A program made the position numbers and the translations under genes. Shown here in pieces: positions 1 to 19,679 of a stretch of DNA of 64,000 nt. Source of the DNA: Glandiceps talaboti (Eukaryota > Hemichordata > Enteropneusta > Spengelidae); contig NC_135559.1 in NCBI RefSeq assembly GCF_964340395.1, positions 12,054,759 to 12,118,758 of the forward strand. Reading direction: 5' to 3'. Positions within the stretch are counted from its first letter, which is position 1; the number at the start of each line of letters is the position of its first letter. The notes beneath the pieces were generated by a model. The model saw nothing but the letters and a program-made list of their open reading frames with translations, did not search any database and had not been told where the DNA came from.

Positions 1-45
1 AACGTAATAATGCTATTTCTCTCCTTCTCATTTCGCATCTTGCAG

Positions 46-8893
<8,848 letters not shown>

Positions 8894-10200
8894 TATTGTT
8901 CACCAATCCCCAGTATAATATATTAACAGGGGAATGTTCTTTTGTTTGAGTGACTTTTGTAATTTTAGTCACATTAATCACCTACACAAGCTCTATAATT
9001 ATGTAACGCTTTAGAAGGTGATCTTCAGTCTGTGAATTCCACCAATAGTATTGGATAAAAAAGATACCGAACATATATACTTATACTATGTAGCTAACTT
9101 TAACTTTGCAGACATATATGAATTGAGGAGCATACATGCTAGACATGTGTTTTTGTCCGAGTGCTGAAAGCAGTGTCACTAGGAATTAGAGTATGATGAC
9201 ATTGCATTGTGAGGCTGAATCAGTTTTCCAAAGACACTTACTTACATTTGTCAAACACATCCAGCGTTTGACCCACTCAATAATATTGCTGAGCTTCTGG
9301 TCAACCACTTCTAATCTGAACCCTATACTAAGGCTTGGCACCACCTACCACAGATGATCTTCTACAATCTATCAGAGCTAATCTCCCATTAATTTAAGCT
9401 GAGCTCCCACCCACCGTTACTGAGCTCTTACCTCCTAAAGGTGAGCCCCCCCCCCCATTCATCGAAACCGGGCTCCCTGATACCATTGTTGAGCCCCACC
9501 TACTAAAGGAGCGCTGTCACAAAGCATTGCTGAGCCCGTTTTTACTAAACCTGGACTCACACCTATCAAAGCCGAGTTCTTAATTACTAAAGCTTGAAAC
9601 ACGTTCAACTTCATAACTCCCACCCATCACAGCTAGGTTCCTACCATCAACGCTGGGCCCCTACCTAATGTTGTTTAGCTCCCAACTCTACCAGAGCTGG
9701 ACTCCCACCTGTCATCGTTAGGCTCAAGCCAACCATGTTCGGCTCCCAAACCTACCATGATATGCTTTCATACAAACCATCATGGACACCAATTTTAACA
9801 CTGGCTTCCACCTACCATTGTTCAGCTCTCACCTACTAAAGCTTTGCACCACCTACTATTGTTGGGCTTAAACCAACCATGCTCTGCTCTCACCTAGCAG
9901 TTTGGCTTCCACGTACACTTGTTGAGTTCCTACCAACTACAGCTTACCACCTCTTACCTTTGCTGGGCTCAAACCAACAATTACTGGGCGCCTGACTACT
10001 AAATCAAGCTAGCACCTTCAAGTATTGTGATCCCATCTCGTAAAGCTCCAGGCTCTAAATTGATTCTTACTCGCATTTTTCAATTCATTGTTCTGCCATG
10101 AAGTGGATTTTATTTCTTCAGTACATTAATGTATTTCTTTGTTTTCAGAAATATGTAAATACAATTTTACTAGTTCACAACTAATAAAAGTTTATGTTCA
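8894..10200 (+). other. probable 3' UTR of the ABCC5-like gene
   Basis: Starts after the TGA at 8891-8893 and has no coding potential. The first good polyadenylation signal is AATAAA at 10183-10188, which would give a 1.3-kb 3' UTR. The extent is inferred; there is no transcript evidence. It contains the decayed tandem repeat at 9280-10060. Confidence 0.4.
9280..10060. repeat. highly diverged minisatellite, ~20-25 bp period
   Basis: Dozens of variants of a unit resembling GAGCTCCCACCTACTAAAGC alternating with GGGCTCAAACCAACCATGCT. Phrases such as 'ctcccacct', 'cctactaaag', 'accattgttgagc' and 'gggctcaaaccaac' recur every 20-25 bases. Units are strongly diverged, so this is an old array, lying in the probable 3' UTR of the ABCC5-like gene. 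Confidence 0.75.
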
Positions 10201-10768
10201 TCAGCATACGTTTCTATAGTATGACGCATGTAGACACTATTATATAATATGTATACTATTTTGATGTGTTAAAATATTGCAAGTGCATCATGGGATCATC
10301 AGAGCATTATTACATTCGCTGGTGTTGCCTAATTACAGCCTTACTTATATATTTTGGGGTTTGAAGAGGCTCACGAGGGACTTTGCAGTTAGATATATAT
10401 TCCCAAAAAGTGTTATTTGCATATATGCCGTGTTTGAGCCATTTTAGTTCTTACCGTATAAAACTCGGTTTTACGCTTAATGATTGTTTTGTACCCCTAA
10501 ATCTTATACATGAAGTTTTAAAGAAAACGTGAAATTTCACGTGACCACGAAAGCTAGCATGATTGTTAGGTGACAAATATGTCTAAAGGCAATGGTGCCC
10601 TTGTGTCAAAAAAGAGCTCCATGTGATAAATAGTGTGACACAAGGTCACTTTGAATTATGAGCTGTCATGAAGTAATACTAACTTAGGATGGATGTTAGC
10701 ATTTCGCGAATAGTCTTCTAAGATGACAACATAAGAGTCATTAAAAGATCAACAGTGTCATATAATGA
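10201..10768. other. intergenic, nothing recognised
   Basis: AT-rich spacer after the ABCC5-like gene. I see no exon-like open frame, repeat or RNA gene in it. Confidence 0.5.
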
Positions 10769-11641
10769 CTAAGGGACCGGACATAATTTACGGCAGGGGG
10801 GGGGGGGCTGGGGAGAAATTATCTCTGACTTGGTTTTCCTGGCCTCCCCCATCCACTGTAACCAAAATTTCACAGCCCCCCCCTTTCAAAAGTATAACAA
10901 TTTCATGCCCCCCCCCCCAAAAAAAAAAAAAGAAGAAAAAAGAAAGAAAAAAAGTGCACAATATCCTGCCCCCTACAATAACTAAAAAGAGTACAAATTT
11001 TTTTGTTACTGTAGCACAACTGTAATATTTCTTTTGGTACTACTATTATGTTACTATTTCAGCCCAAACAACTTAGTAGTTGTAGAGGAAGTTTTTTAGA
11101 AAACAAAACAAAATAAAACATTTTGACCATACATGTAATCATACACATGTGGTATAATCTTGTTTATTTCCCAACTAGACACCATAAGTAGTCATCACTT
11201 AATACCAAGGCATTTGATGTGGTGGTTTTAACTGTCATTCACTGATACATACACAGAGACACAGAGTAAACACACATTCACATGCGTGATTTGTGAAAAA
11301 CTGTAGTGGGGACATTTGTGGGGAGTATCTAAGGACATCACATCACCTACATTGCCGAAATTTTTGAAATTATTTCTATGAACGACAAATGTAATAAAAA
11401 TTGCCGATATTTGTAATAAATTTCAGAAAAAATGTAATAAAATTGCCGAAATTTGTAATAAAAAATGACATTAAGGAGGGTCCTTCCTTCCACACTAAAA
11501 AATGAGTTATCTAAATAAAGAAATACAAGATTGCAAAAACATCACGTTAAACGAAAGTAGATTTAACAAGCATTAATTGAATTGATTAATATAATAATTA
11601 ATTGAACAATTAACCAAGTTATTATTATTTCAATCAATCCG

Positions 11642-11651
11642 CATATATATA

Positions 11652-11687
<36 letters not shown>

Positions 11688-12100
11688 TGTATGTATGTAT
11701 GTATGTATGTGATCAGGAAGTGCAAGAATGATTGATTGAACAAACTAATGAACGAATTAATGAACAAAGAAATGAATGAATGAATGAATGAATGAATGAA
11801 TGAACAAATTAATTAATTGATTAATTAATGGATGGGTGGGTGGATGCCATTCATTTGAACAAACTAATTAATTAATTAATGGGTGAATGAATGAATGAAT
11901 GAATGAATGAATGAACGAAGAAATTAATTACTGGATGGTTGGATGGATGGATGAATAAATGAATGAATGAATAAATGAATGAATGAATGGATGAATGTAC
12001 ACTGTAATTCTTAGCGTAGCTTTTGTTTGAACGAACGAACTAATTAATTTATGGATGGATGGATGGATGGATGAATGAATTAATGAATGAATGAATGTGT
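11642..12100. repeat. tetranucleotide arrays (ATGT)n, (AATG)n, (GGAT)n
   Basis: (AT)n/(ATGT)n at 11642-11710, then several blocks of AATG/TTAA/GGAT units to 12100. Two related blocks both end in 'aatgtacactgtaattcttagcg'-like text (about 11994-12018 and 12098-12122), so a ~105-bp higher-order unit is present. Confidence 0.85.
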
Positions 12101-12189
12101 GTACACTTTGTAATTCTTAGTGGAGTTTTGTTATATTTTGCAAGTTGCCGGGGATACTTGCAATTCGACAGAATATATTAGAAAATAGT

Positions 12190-12680
12190 TGTTCGTGTGA
12201 CATTTGAAAAGTCGGCAATTTTATTACAATTGTCGTTAGTTTATTACAAATGTCGGCAATTGTATTACTAATGTCAGCAATTTTATTACAAATGTCGTTA
12301 GTTTATTACAAATGTCGTCAGTTTATTACAAATGTCGGCAATTTTATTACAATAGTTTGTTACAAATGTCGACAATTTTATTACAAATGTCGTTAGTTTA
12401 TTACAAATGTCGGCAATTTTATTGCTATTATCGTTAGATTATTACAAATGTCAGCAATTTTATTACAAATGTCGTTAGTTTATTACAAATGTCAGTTTAT
12501 TACAAATCTAGGCAATTCTATTAGGATAGTTTATTTCACATGGAATTTGTTATGTTGACAGACCTTCAGAAAGCCTAATAATAGTATTGTAATAAATTGA
12601 CGACATTTGTAATAAACTAACGACATTTGTAATAACATTGTCGATATTTGTAATACAATTGCCGACATTTGTAACAACAT
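12190..12680. repeat. degenerate ~20-bp repeats, inverted halves
   Basis: 12190-12520 repeats TTTATTACAAATGTCGGCAA and TTTATTACAAATGTCGTTAG about 15 times. 12590-12680 has the same unit reverse-complemented (GACATTTGTAATAAACTAAC). It is part of the foldback element 10769-13770. Confidence 0.85.
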
Positions 12681-12959
12681 TTGAAGTAAAACTGACAATA
12701 AAAATTTACAATCAATGCCTCATCTTCATCAATCCTAGATTTCAACAAACAACACTTGTCCGCAATGATTAAAATATATACATTCGATAATACAAGCACG
12801 AAGTGTTGATCAAGTGTGGATTGATGATGCTAGTTCGTATATTCACTCATCACTCAGAGGAAGTAGCATTCAATAACTAGATAAATTCAGAAATTAGAAA
12901 ACAGATTGAAATTACTTTTTATCTACCCTCCATACGCCCGTCTTTCCATCCGCCCGTAT

Positions 12960-13338
12960 GTCTGTCAGTCAGTCAGTCAGTCAGTCAGTCAGTCAGTCAA
13001 CCAACCAACCAATTGCAACCAACCAACCAACCAACCAACCAACCAGTTATCTTTTGACAAAGTCAATTTAACAACACGTCCGCCAATGATCAAAATTTAC
13101 ATTCGTTCAATAAAGCACGACGTGTTGATCAAGTGATGGAATTATGATTTGAACTGATGGGTTGGTACATAAGTACTGCTGGGTATATAATGTAGGTACT
13201 AGTAGGTAAGTAAGTAGATAGGTAGATAAGTAGACTTATTGACTGATTGCATGGTTGCATGATTGATTGGTTGGTTGATTGATTGATTGATTGATTGGTT
13301 GGTTGGTTGGTTGGTTGGTTGGTTGGTTGGTTGGTTGG

Positions 13339-13374
<36 letters not shown>

Positions 13375-13375
13375 C
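12960..13375. repeat. (CAGT)n, (CAAC)n, (GATT)n and (GGTT)n arrays
   Basis: CAGT/CAAC units at 12966-13045 and GGTT/GATT units at 13258-13375. The two blocks are roughly reverse complementary in their AACC/GGTT parts. Confidence 0.85.
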
Positions 13376-13770
13376 AAAGACTCAAAGGACCAAGTGGCTG
13401 ACATAATTGTTGTAAATTAATTCTAGGAAACCTGTAATGACGATACTTTATATCCCTTCTAAGTTTAGAATGAGAAACTCCATTTCTTTGAAAGTCAGAA
13501 AGGAACCCCTTAACATTTTTTAATTACAAATTTCGGTAGGTTTATTACACATTTTTTTCTGAAATTTAATACAAATATCGGCTATTTTTATTACAATTGT
13601 CGTTCACAGAATTTATTACAAATGTCGTCAGTTTATTACAAATATCGGCAATTTTATTACAAATTTCGGCAATTATTTCAAATGTCGGTTGTACGAAGCC
13701 CCCCCCTCCCCGACCAATTCCAATTTTCAAGTGACCCCCCCCCCACCGTAAATAATGACGGCTCCCTAGG

Positions 13771-14904
13771 TACGTGATGAATTAGGTCTGACAGCCATTT
13801 TGGGTGATACTTGTACCCTGCAATATTAAACATTCCCTAACACCCGTGCGCGATGTGTGTGCATTTCGCTTGATGAGTGATGAACTGTGGGTAGAATGTT
13901 ATGAGAAAGGGGTATGAAGCCCGCCACCAGTGGCCATTTTCAATTTTTGAACAAGCTCAAAATGCTAGCTTGTCGCCAGATCGGAAAAAAAGGAGTGAAG
14001 CGCTCATGTTGAAGTGACGAGCGTGCTGACCAGAACCATTTCTCTTTTTTTTACCTAAAGTCTCGACACATTCGTAATCTTCAATCTGAAAAGTTTCGGT
14101 CCTCTTGGGCAGCTTTAAGTTTTCGAAGGTGAACTTTTCATTGAAAGTGTAAAATTGGGTATGTCCAGTGGTGGTACAGTAAGTTATATAGGCAAGAGAA
14201 GGTGGTCGATACTTTTTTGTGTAGTCTAGAATCCAGGCTCCCAGCTGGTGATTTTGATTTTGGTGAAAACCAAAATTTGAAATTCCCATTGAAAAATAGG
14301 AATTACAAAAAGGTCTAGGGTCCATAATGGAGAGCTAGGTCGGGTCGGGTAACGGGAACCAAACAATTATTGTTTGTAGGCCTAATCATGGTAGTTGTGA
14401 TCTTACCTTTATGATGAGATAGTTTGACATGATCATAAACATGATATTACATATTTATTCATGTCCGGTTAGATTTGCTTTTATAATTTGTAGTGTACTT
14501 CCTTATAAATTTAGAAACTAAGTCAATAATAAACCAGGCAATGACCTGCTTCCTTATGTTGGGTTAATCATCTCAGGCTACTTGTCTGTCCCTTACCGTG
14601 TCCGGTTTGCGCCCAATCCGGTAATTGCCTCATTTACTATTGACTTAGCGCTAAATAATTATTTTTTCTGTCCAGATTGTGTCCGATTTGCTATCGACTT
14701 AAATTCCTGAACAATTTTAATGTATAGAATGTGTCCGGTAGCTGATGACACTTAGATTTTTGAGAAATAGTTGTATCCGGTTTTTGCCCGGTCACTATTT
14801 AGTTTTATCTCTGATAAAATGTTAATGGCAGGTTTTCGTCTGGTCACTATTAAACATTAACTCTCACAAATGTCCTATTTTTGACTTTACATTTGCTTAC
14901 AGTC
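13771..14904. other. intergenic, weak short repeats only
   Basis: No gene recognised. From 14590 to 14850 phrases like 'gtccggtttttgcccggtcactat' recur loosely every 60-90 bases, a possible decayed tandem repeat. A 122-codon minus-strand open stretch at 13957-14325 has no motif I recognise and is probably chance. Confidence 0.4.
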
Positions 14905-15371
14905 CCATTTGGTCATTATCACATCATGTACATACAGGTTCTAATCTAAGTTTACTTCTCGGTGAGTGAACTTGGGCGATCACAGACTAGACGCAATTTT
15001 AATTTCACCCCTTTCATATTATATAGTTGGCTAAACACGTCTATATTATCGACATTCTCGATATTTTATTGTATTCTGATAGAAATATTCTGAGACATAT
15101 CTCGGGAAACAAGTGCCTGTGCTACACTATGCTGTGGGAAGTTGTATAAATATCAAATTAGTTTCTCTTGGGATTCCTAAGGGAAAGGATTGTTTTTATT
15201 TTTTTATTTGATAAAATGAACCTCCCTGCGAATTATATTATTGTGTTTTTATCATGCATTCTGTGATTAACATTTATGTGTTGTCACAGTGTTGAAATGT
15301 GTTAACAGTAATGAAGTCATCCTTATAAGCCTGCGCTTGTGAAGCTTAGACCCTCGCATGGAAGACGGTCA
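14905..15371 (+). repeat. duplicate of sequence upstream of the IP3R-like first exon (left half)
   Basis: Matches 27668-28113 almost throughout, for example 'ggctaaacacgtctat', 'ctgagacatatctcg', 'gggaagttgtataaatatc' and 'tatgtgttgtcacagtgttg'. Its natural continuation resumes at 24647, so a 9.3-kb segment separates the two halves. Confidence 0.85.
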
Positions 15372-16498
15372 CTAGGAGGCGCGCCCATGGCTAGTGTGAA
15401 ACAAAAGACAAAATGCCATATTTGAGTTGACCTAATCAAAATATATTGAAGGTTACTGACATGGTCCCTTCATTTTTGCAATGATTGTACTACATACAAA
15501 CAACAGCAAAAATTTCAAAGCTCTCACACATTGATAAATGAATGAAAAAGAAGATTTGCGCAATTTCTGCAAAAATCTGAAATGTGCAGAACATGACAAG
15601 TTGTCAATTTTAGGGTCAAATATTAATTTAAAAAATGACCCCAAGCAATTATTTTCATGATAAAATGACAGACAATAACACTGGGAGAGAGAAAAATTAA
15701 AATATTACCACTCAAATGGTTTCAAAGTAAAATGTATTATTACCAAAAAGTGGATTTTATCAAATTAATCAAAAATGACCCCAGCCATAAGCATTAAAAA
15801 GGGTCTAAAATATCAGTTACTTTATTTTTCAGATAAAATTAATGAAATTTTCCAATATACTATACCATGGTACAAAATGATGATTAAAAGTGAAGAAATT
15901 GATTTTTTTTCTTCAAAATATGCAAATTTCATGCAAATTATCTTATTGGTTCAAAAAACGAAATTGGAATTTCAAGAGGGCCACAGGTGGAAAATTCCTG
16001 AAGATTTGTACACATCTGTATTATTAGTGAAAATATAATTAAAATGTTGTGTTCTGATGTTAGTTGTGTCACTTAAATATTTGAAAAAAGTATTGAAAAT
16101 AACAGCGCTAAATCATACTTTTTTGTTGTGATGAACCTCTTGCCGGGTCAAAGGTCACGCAGGCTTTAACATAGGTTTTGCCCCCATTGCTGTCAAATTG
16201 ATACTTACATCATCATCAAAGTTGTCATTAAGTTGAAGTTATCACAGATGTTTTCCTTCCCTGTACTATTTACTGGTGTTTATTGCATATTTCACGCATG
16301 TAGACCTTATAAAGTTCTTATTAGTATATTCTGAGAGTATTAACCACTCAGGCCACTGAACCAAACTCAGAGAACTATCTACATGTTACCGACAAATAAG
16401 CTTTGAGAGGGGGAGGGTTTCTGACAAGGGCTGATTATCATCATCATCATCAGGAAAATCATCATATGTTTTAGGACTGCTCAAGGTACGAGTGTAAT
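15372..16498. other. AT-rich spacer, nothing recognised
   Basis: Left part of the segment that splits the duplicated block. It starts with GGAGGCGCGCCCATGGC, loosely inverted at the far end (GGCTGTGGGCCTCC, 24632-24645). No gene or repeat recognised here. Confidence 0.4.
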
Positions 16499-16781
16499 TT
16501 AGTATGAAAAGCTGATGCAGTATTTCTGTCTGTTTTTCTGAATCTTTCTGATGAGGTTGTTGTAGTTAGTCTCCACTTTTTTACACTTCATACGAAGTTG
16601 TGTCTCTGTCCTCTTGTCTGTGTCAATTGCGCAAAACCTATGCAACCAGGTGAGAAGGAGCCTGGAAGGACTGCAACCAAACGACGACCCAAACTTATGA
16701 CTTGTGAAGTGTAGTTCAAGGAATTCCTTGTTGGTCAATGCCTTGTGTGACCCATTGGTACACTGTTCCACTAAACAAGAT
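16499..16781 (-). CDS. possible 3'-terminal coding exon of unknown gene
   Basis: Minus-strand open frame of 93 codons running from a good acceptor (TTGCCATTGTAG|A, exon from 16781) to a TAA at 16501-16499. It is cysteine- and lysine-rich (SCLVEQCTNGSHK, TDKRTETQLRMKCKK). I do not recognise the family. A candidate first exon of a minus-strand gene lies at 23971-24093, but its phase (0) does not join this one (needs two bases), so at least one exon is missing or the two are unrelated. Confidence 0.3.
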
Positions 16782-17136
16782 CTACAATGGCAAAAAACAA
16801 AAGAAAAACAAAACAATTAGAATAACTTTCTGTTGATATGTTTGAATTTAAAATCACAATTCCTTAAAAACAATTAACGTCTAATCTAAGCAGTGGCAAT
16901 GTGAAATACGACTCATATTTTCCACTTTCTGATTTGTAGATTTTCGATTAGAAATATACCTGAAACAGAGACATCATGAAAGATACATCAATTATTTTCA
17001 TTTGCTAATTTATGATTAATCACTACGAAACAAAGTTTTGACCATCAAGAAAGCTTTGAACTTCAAATTGTGTGCAGAGCAAAACCCATCAAAACAAGTC
17101 AGTTATTATCATAGTGCATTCCACATATAAAACATA

Positions 17137-17340
17137 TGTAGCAAACAAAAGGTTAATCACTGTATGACGTTAGGGGCGCTAGGCCTGACTGAACATTAAC
17201 AGACATGCGCAGACGGGGAAACCCCGTAGACAGACGTGAACTAACTGTTGTTTTGGTGTATTACGTTGGCGGAGTGTAATATTATTTGACGTACTTGTGT
17301 GTGAGAATAAAGACTTTATACCCAACTACAACGTGTTATA
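17137..17340 (+). repeat. 5' LTR of the Ty3/Gypsy element
   Basis: 204 bp beginning TGTAGCAAAC. It is identical to the 3' LTR except that a 23-bp stretch present there (after GGCGGAG) is absent here. It contains AATAAA at 17306-17311, a likely polyadenylation signal in the transcript. Confidence 0.93.
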
Positions 17341-17341
17341 C

Positions 17342-17356
17342 TGGTGGCAGCGGTGA
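17342..17356 (+). other. primer binding site
   Basis: TGGTGGCAGCGGTGA begins one or two bases after the 5' LTR. It starts with TGG, the complement of a tRNA CCA end. The tRNA is not identified. Confidence 0.6.
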
Positions 17357-17433
17357 CGAAGCTCAATATTATAGGAAACCAGTGGGTTTATCAACTACTC
17401 CAGCTACTTGGCCTAAACGACACTTTGTGCAGT

Positions 17434-18366
17434 ATGGCTTCGGCGTACGTTCAACTACCAAATAAATTTTGCGGTAAGGAAAATGAAAACTTTAATATAT
17501 GGGTTCGCAAGTTTGAAGTTGCAACGAAAGCGACGGAGGATTTAACCACAAAGGATGCCAAACTTGGGTTATTACCTGCTTTATTGGATGGCCACGCTTT
17601 TCAAGTATATGAACAATTACAAGAAGATGATAAAGGTGATTATGATAAATTGAAAACAGCCCTAGCCGGGAAATTCAGTGGTAAAGAACATGTTAGCTTG
17701 TATCGTCTCCAATTTAGGGAGCGAACACGTCAGACTGGGGAGCCCCCAGACGAGTATCAGACGGAGCTTATACGACTAGCAGACATTGCCTATCCAACTT
17801 TAGACAGTGTAGTCAAACAAGATATGGTAATGGATCAGTTTATTTGTGGTCTTCAGGACAGCTCATTACAAGAAAAGATTTTAAATGCAGATAAAAAGAC
17901 ATTGGATGAAGTTGTGTTACTTGTTCGTAAAACTGAGGCAGCTACCAAAGCAGTTACCAAAATGTCAGCTGCGCCACAACAACATAGAAGTGGACAAGTA
18001 GCTCATGTTACAGCAGACAGTGTGAACTCTATTATTGATAAGAAATTCAAGGAATTAGAACATAGAATTTTACAGAAGTTAGAAGAGATGACAGTGACAA
18101 ATGAGACTTTGTATGCGAGGCAGAATCAAAGAGGTGATTTTCGTAGATCCACAAATGCAAGAACTCAGAGTAATAGAGGTTCCATTCCTCGTACACAATT
18201 TGCACCAGGATTCCAGGGTAACTGTTATTCGTGTGGTGTTTATGGGCACCGAAGTAGTCAGTGTCCAGATCGTGCCACCTATGCACAGTATGAGAGTCAG
18301 ACTAGTAAGAGACAATTTCAGCAACAACCACAGTCTACTCAATTCAGACAACAGGAAAACTACTAG
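17434..18366 (+). CDS. gag: Ty3/Gypsy Gag (capsid-nucleocapsid)
   Basis: 310 codons from the first ATG in frame (17434) to TAG 18364-18366; the frame is open further upstream but without an ATG. Gag coats the RNA and forms the particle. The N-terminal half (about residues 20-190) is a retrotransposon capsid-like helical region with FNIWVRKFEVATKA and YRLQFRERTRQTGEP. The C-terminal part is basic and glutamine-rich and carries one zinc knuckle, CYSCGVYGHRSSQC (CX2CX4HX4C), encoded near 18222-18263. It overlaps the pol frame, which is open at -1 relative to gag; GGAAAAC at 18354-18360 just before the stop is a possible slippage point. Confidence 0.93.
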   Translation: MASAYVQLPNKFCGKENENFNIWVRKFEVATKATEDLTTKDAKLGLLPALLDGHAFQVYEQLQEDDKGDYDKLKTALAGKFSGKEHVSLYRLQFRERTRQTGEPPDEYQTELIRLADIAYPTLDSVVKQDMVMDQFICGLQDSSLQEKILNADKKTLDEVVLLVRKTEAATKAVTKMSAAPQQHRSGQVAHVTADSVNSIIDKKFKELEHRILQKLEEMTVTNETLYARQNQRGDFRRSTNARTQSNRGSIPRTQFAPGFQGNCYSCGVYGHRSSQCPDRATYAQYESQTSKRQFQQQPQSTQFRQQENY

Positions 18367-19679
18367 CTGCTGATGTTAGGGGCCAGCCATTAGCAGCAGA
18401 GGATGGGGCCAATACAAGCCAATACTTGGAACAGAATAAAGAAAATCCTACAGATTTTACAAATATGGTAATGATTGTTGTTGGTGACACAGATGTGAAA
18501 GCAGTGGTGGATACAGGAGCTGGTATCTCTCTTATAAGTGAAGAATTTAGAATGAAGTGTCATGCTCTTCGTAAGAAACACTTAAATCCTCGTGTCAACT
18601 TGCTAGCAACATCACTACTAGGACAGAAGTTAGATATACTGGGGTCAATTCAAACCAGAGTGAGAATTGGCAGTAATGAACTCTTTCATACAATGTTCGT
18701 GGTAAGAGACATGGTCAATCCTGTTATACTTGGTTGGGATTTCTTTCTGCAACATGGAGGACAGGTAGATACAGAGCATTGTATGTTATGGATTAATGGC
18801 CAGCCAGTCCCATTTTTGAGGAAAAGTCAGTTGGTTCCAGAGATATGCAGTGCTGTGGCAAATCAGACAGTTACAATACCACCACGTAGTGAGATGCCCG
18901 TAACTGTTCGCCTTCAATCTGCAACTATGGGAGAACCGCCACCTCATGGTTACACAGGTATTTTAGACCCTGATGAATCATTTCGAGATGATAGGGGTTT
19001 AGCTGTTGCCCGAACTGTTTCCAGAGTTACCAATGGTGTTGCGCTTGTACAAGTTATGAACATCACAGAATGGCCTGTAGACTTGCATGAGGACACGCCT
19101 TTAGGATCTTTTGTAGCTACTAAGACTGACGAGGAAAGCTATACAGTGTCAAGAGTATATATATATGAACTATGTGAAACAAAGAAGCCAACAGCAACGG
19201 TATCACATGTGGAAATCAGTAAGAACACATCAGAAATGGATAGTGGTATAGCCAAGATTTCACTTAATGATACAGCAATAACAGAACCTCAGAAAAGGAG
19301 AGTGGGGAATTTATTGAAGGAGTATTCTCATGTATTTAGTAAGAACTCGATGGATAGAGGTCGGACCCATCTAGTCCAACATCATATACGGACAGGGAAT
19401 GCTGCCCCTATAAAACAATGGCCTCGGCGTGTACCAGTGCATCTACAGGCAGAGATGCAACGACAAGTGAAAACCATGTTGGAAAATGATGTCATAGAAG
19501 AGAGCAATTCACCATGGGCTTCTCCAGTAGTATTAGCAAGGAAGAAAGACATGTCCATCCGCTTCTGTGTCGATTACCGCAAAGTGAACTCAGTTACAGA
19601 AAGAGATGCTCATATCCTTTACCAAGAATTGATGATACCTTGGATGCTTTGTCAGGATCTAGCCTTTATTCAGTTGTAG
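18360..19679 (+). pseudogene. pol: Ty3/Gypsy Pol, part 1: protease and start of reverse transcriptase
   Basis: Frame -1 relative to gag and without its own early ATG, so expression by frameshifting is likely. Protease active site VVDTGAGISLIS is near 18505-18540. The connection and first reverse transcriptase blocks follow (WASPVVLARKKD, IRFCVDYRKVN, near 19515-19590). The correct reading is lost at 19612-19615, where CATAT carries an extra AT dinucleotide. After that, this frame gives unrelated residues to a stop at 19677-19679. Continuation is in the frame of 19616-22501. Confidence 0.9.

Larger units (their letters stand above)
10769..13770. mobile_element. ~3-kb foldback element with subterminal and simple repeats
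   Basis: The left end CTAAGGGACCGGACATAATT (10769-10788) then TTACGGCA and a G-run matches, in reverse, the right end CCTAGGGAGCCGTCATTATT then TACGGTGGGG (13770-13734). Inside each end are inward-facing arrays of a ~20-bp unit (TTGCCGAAATTTGTAATAAA): 11350-11470 on the left and its reverse complement at 13520-13690 on the right, both bordered by 'aaaatg..ttaagg'. A second inverted pair is 12190-12520 versus 12590-12680. The centre holds ordered tetranucleotide arrays. No transposase is visible. The organisation resembles foldback-type DNA transposons. Confidence 0.75.

Noticed and set aside
13957-14325. 122-codon minus-strand open frame
   Set aside because: No recognisable domain, splice context or codon pattern; kept only as a note.
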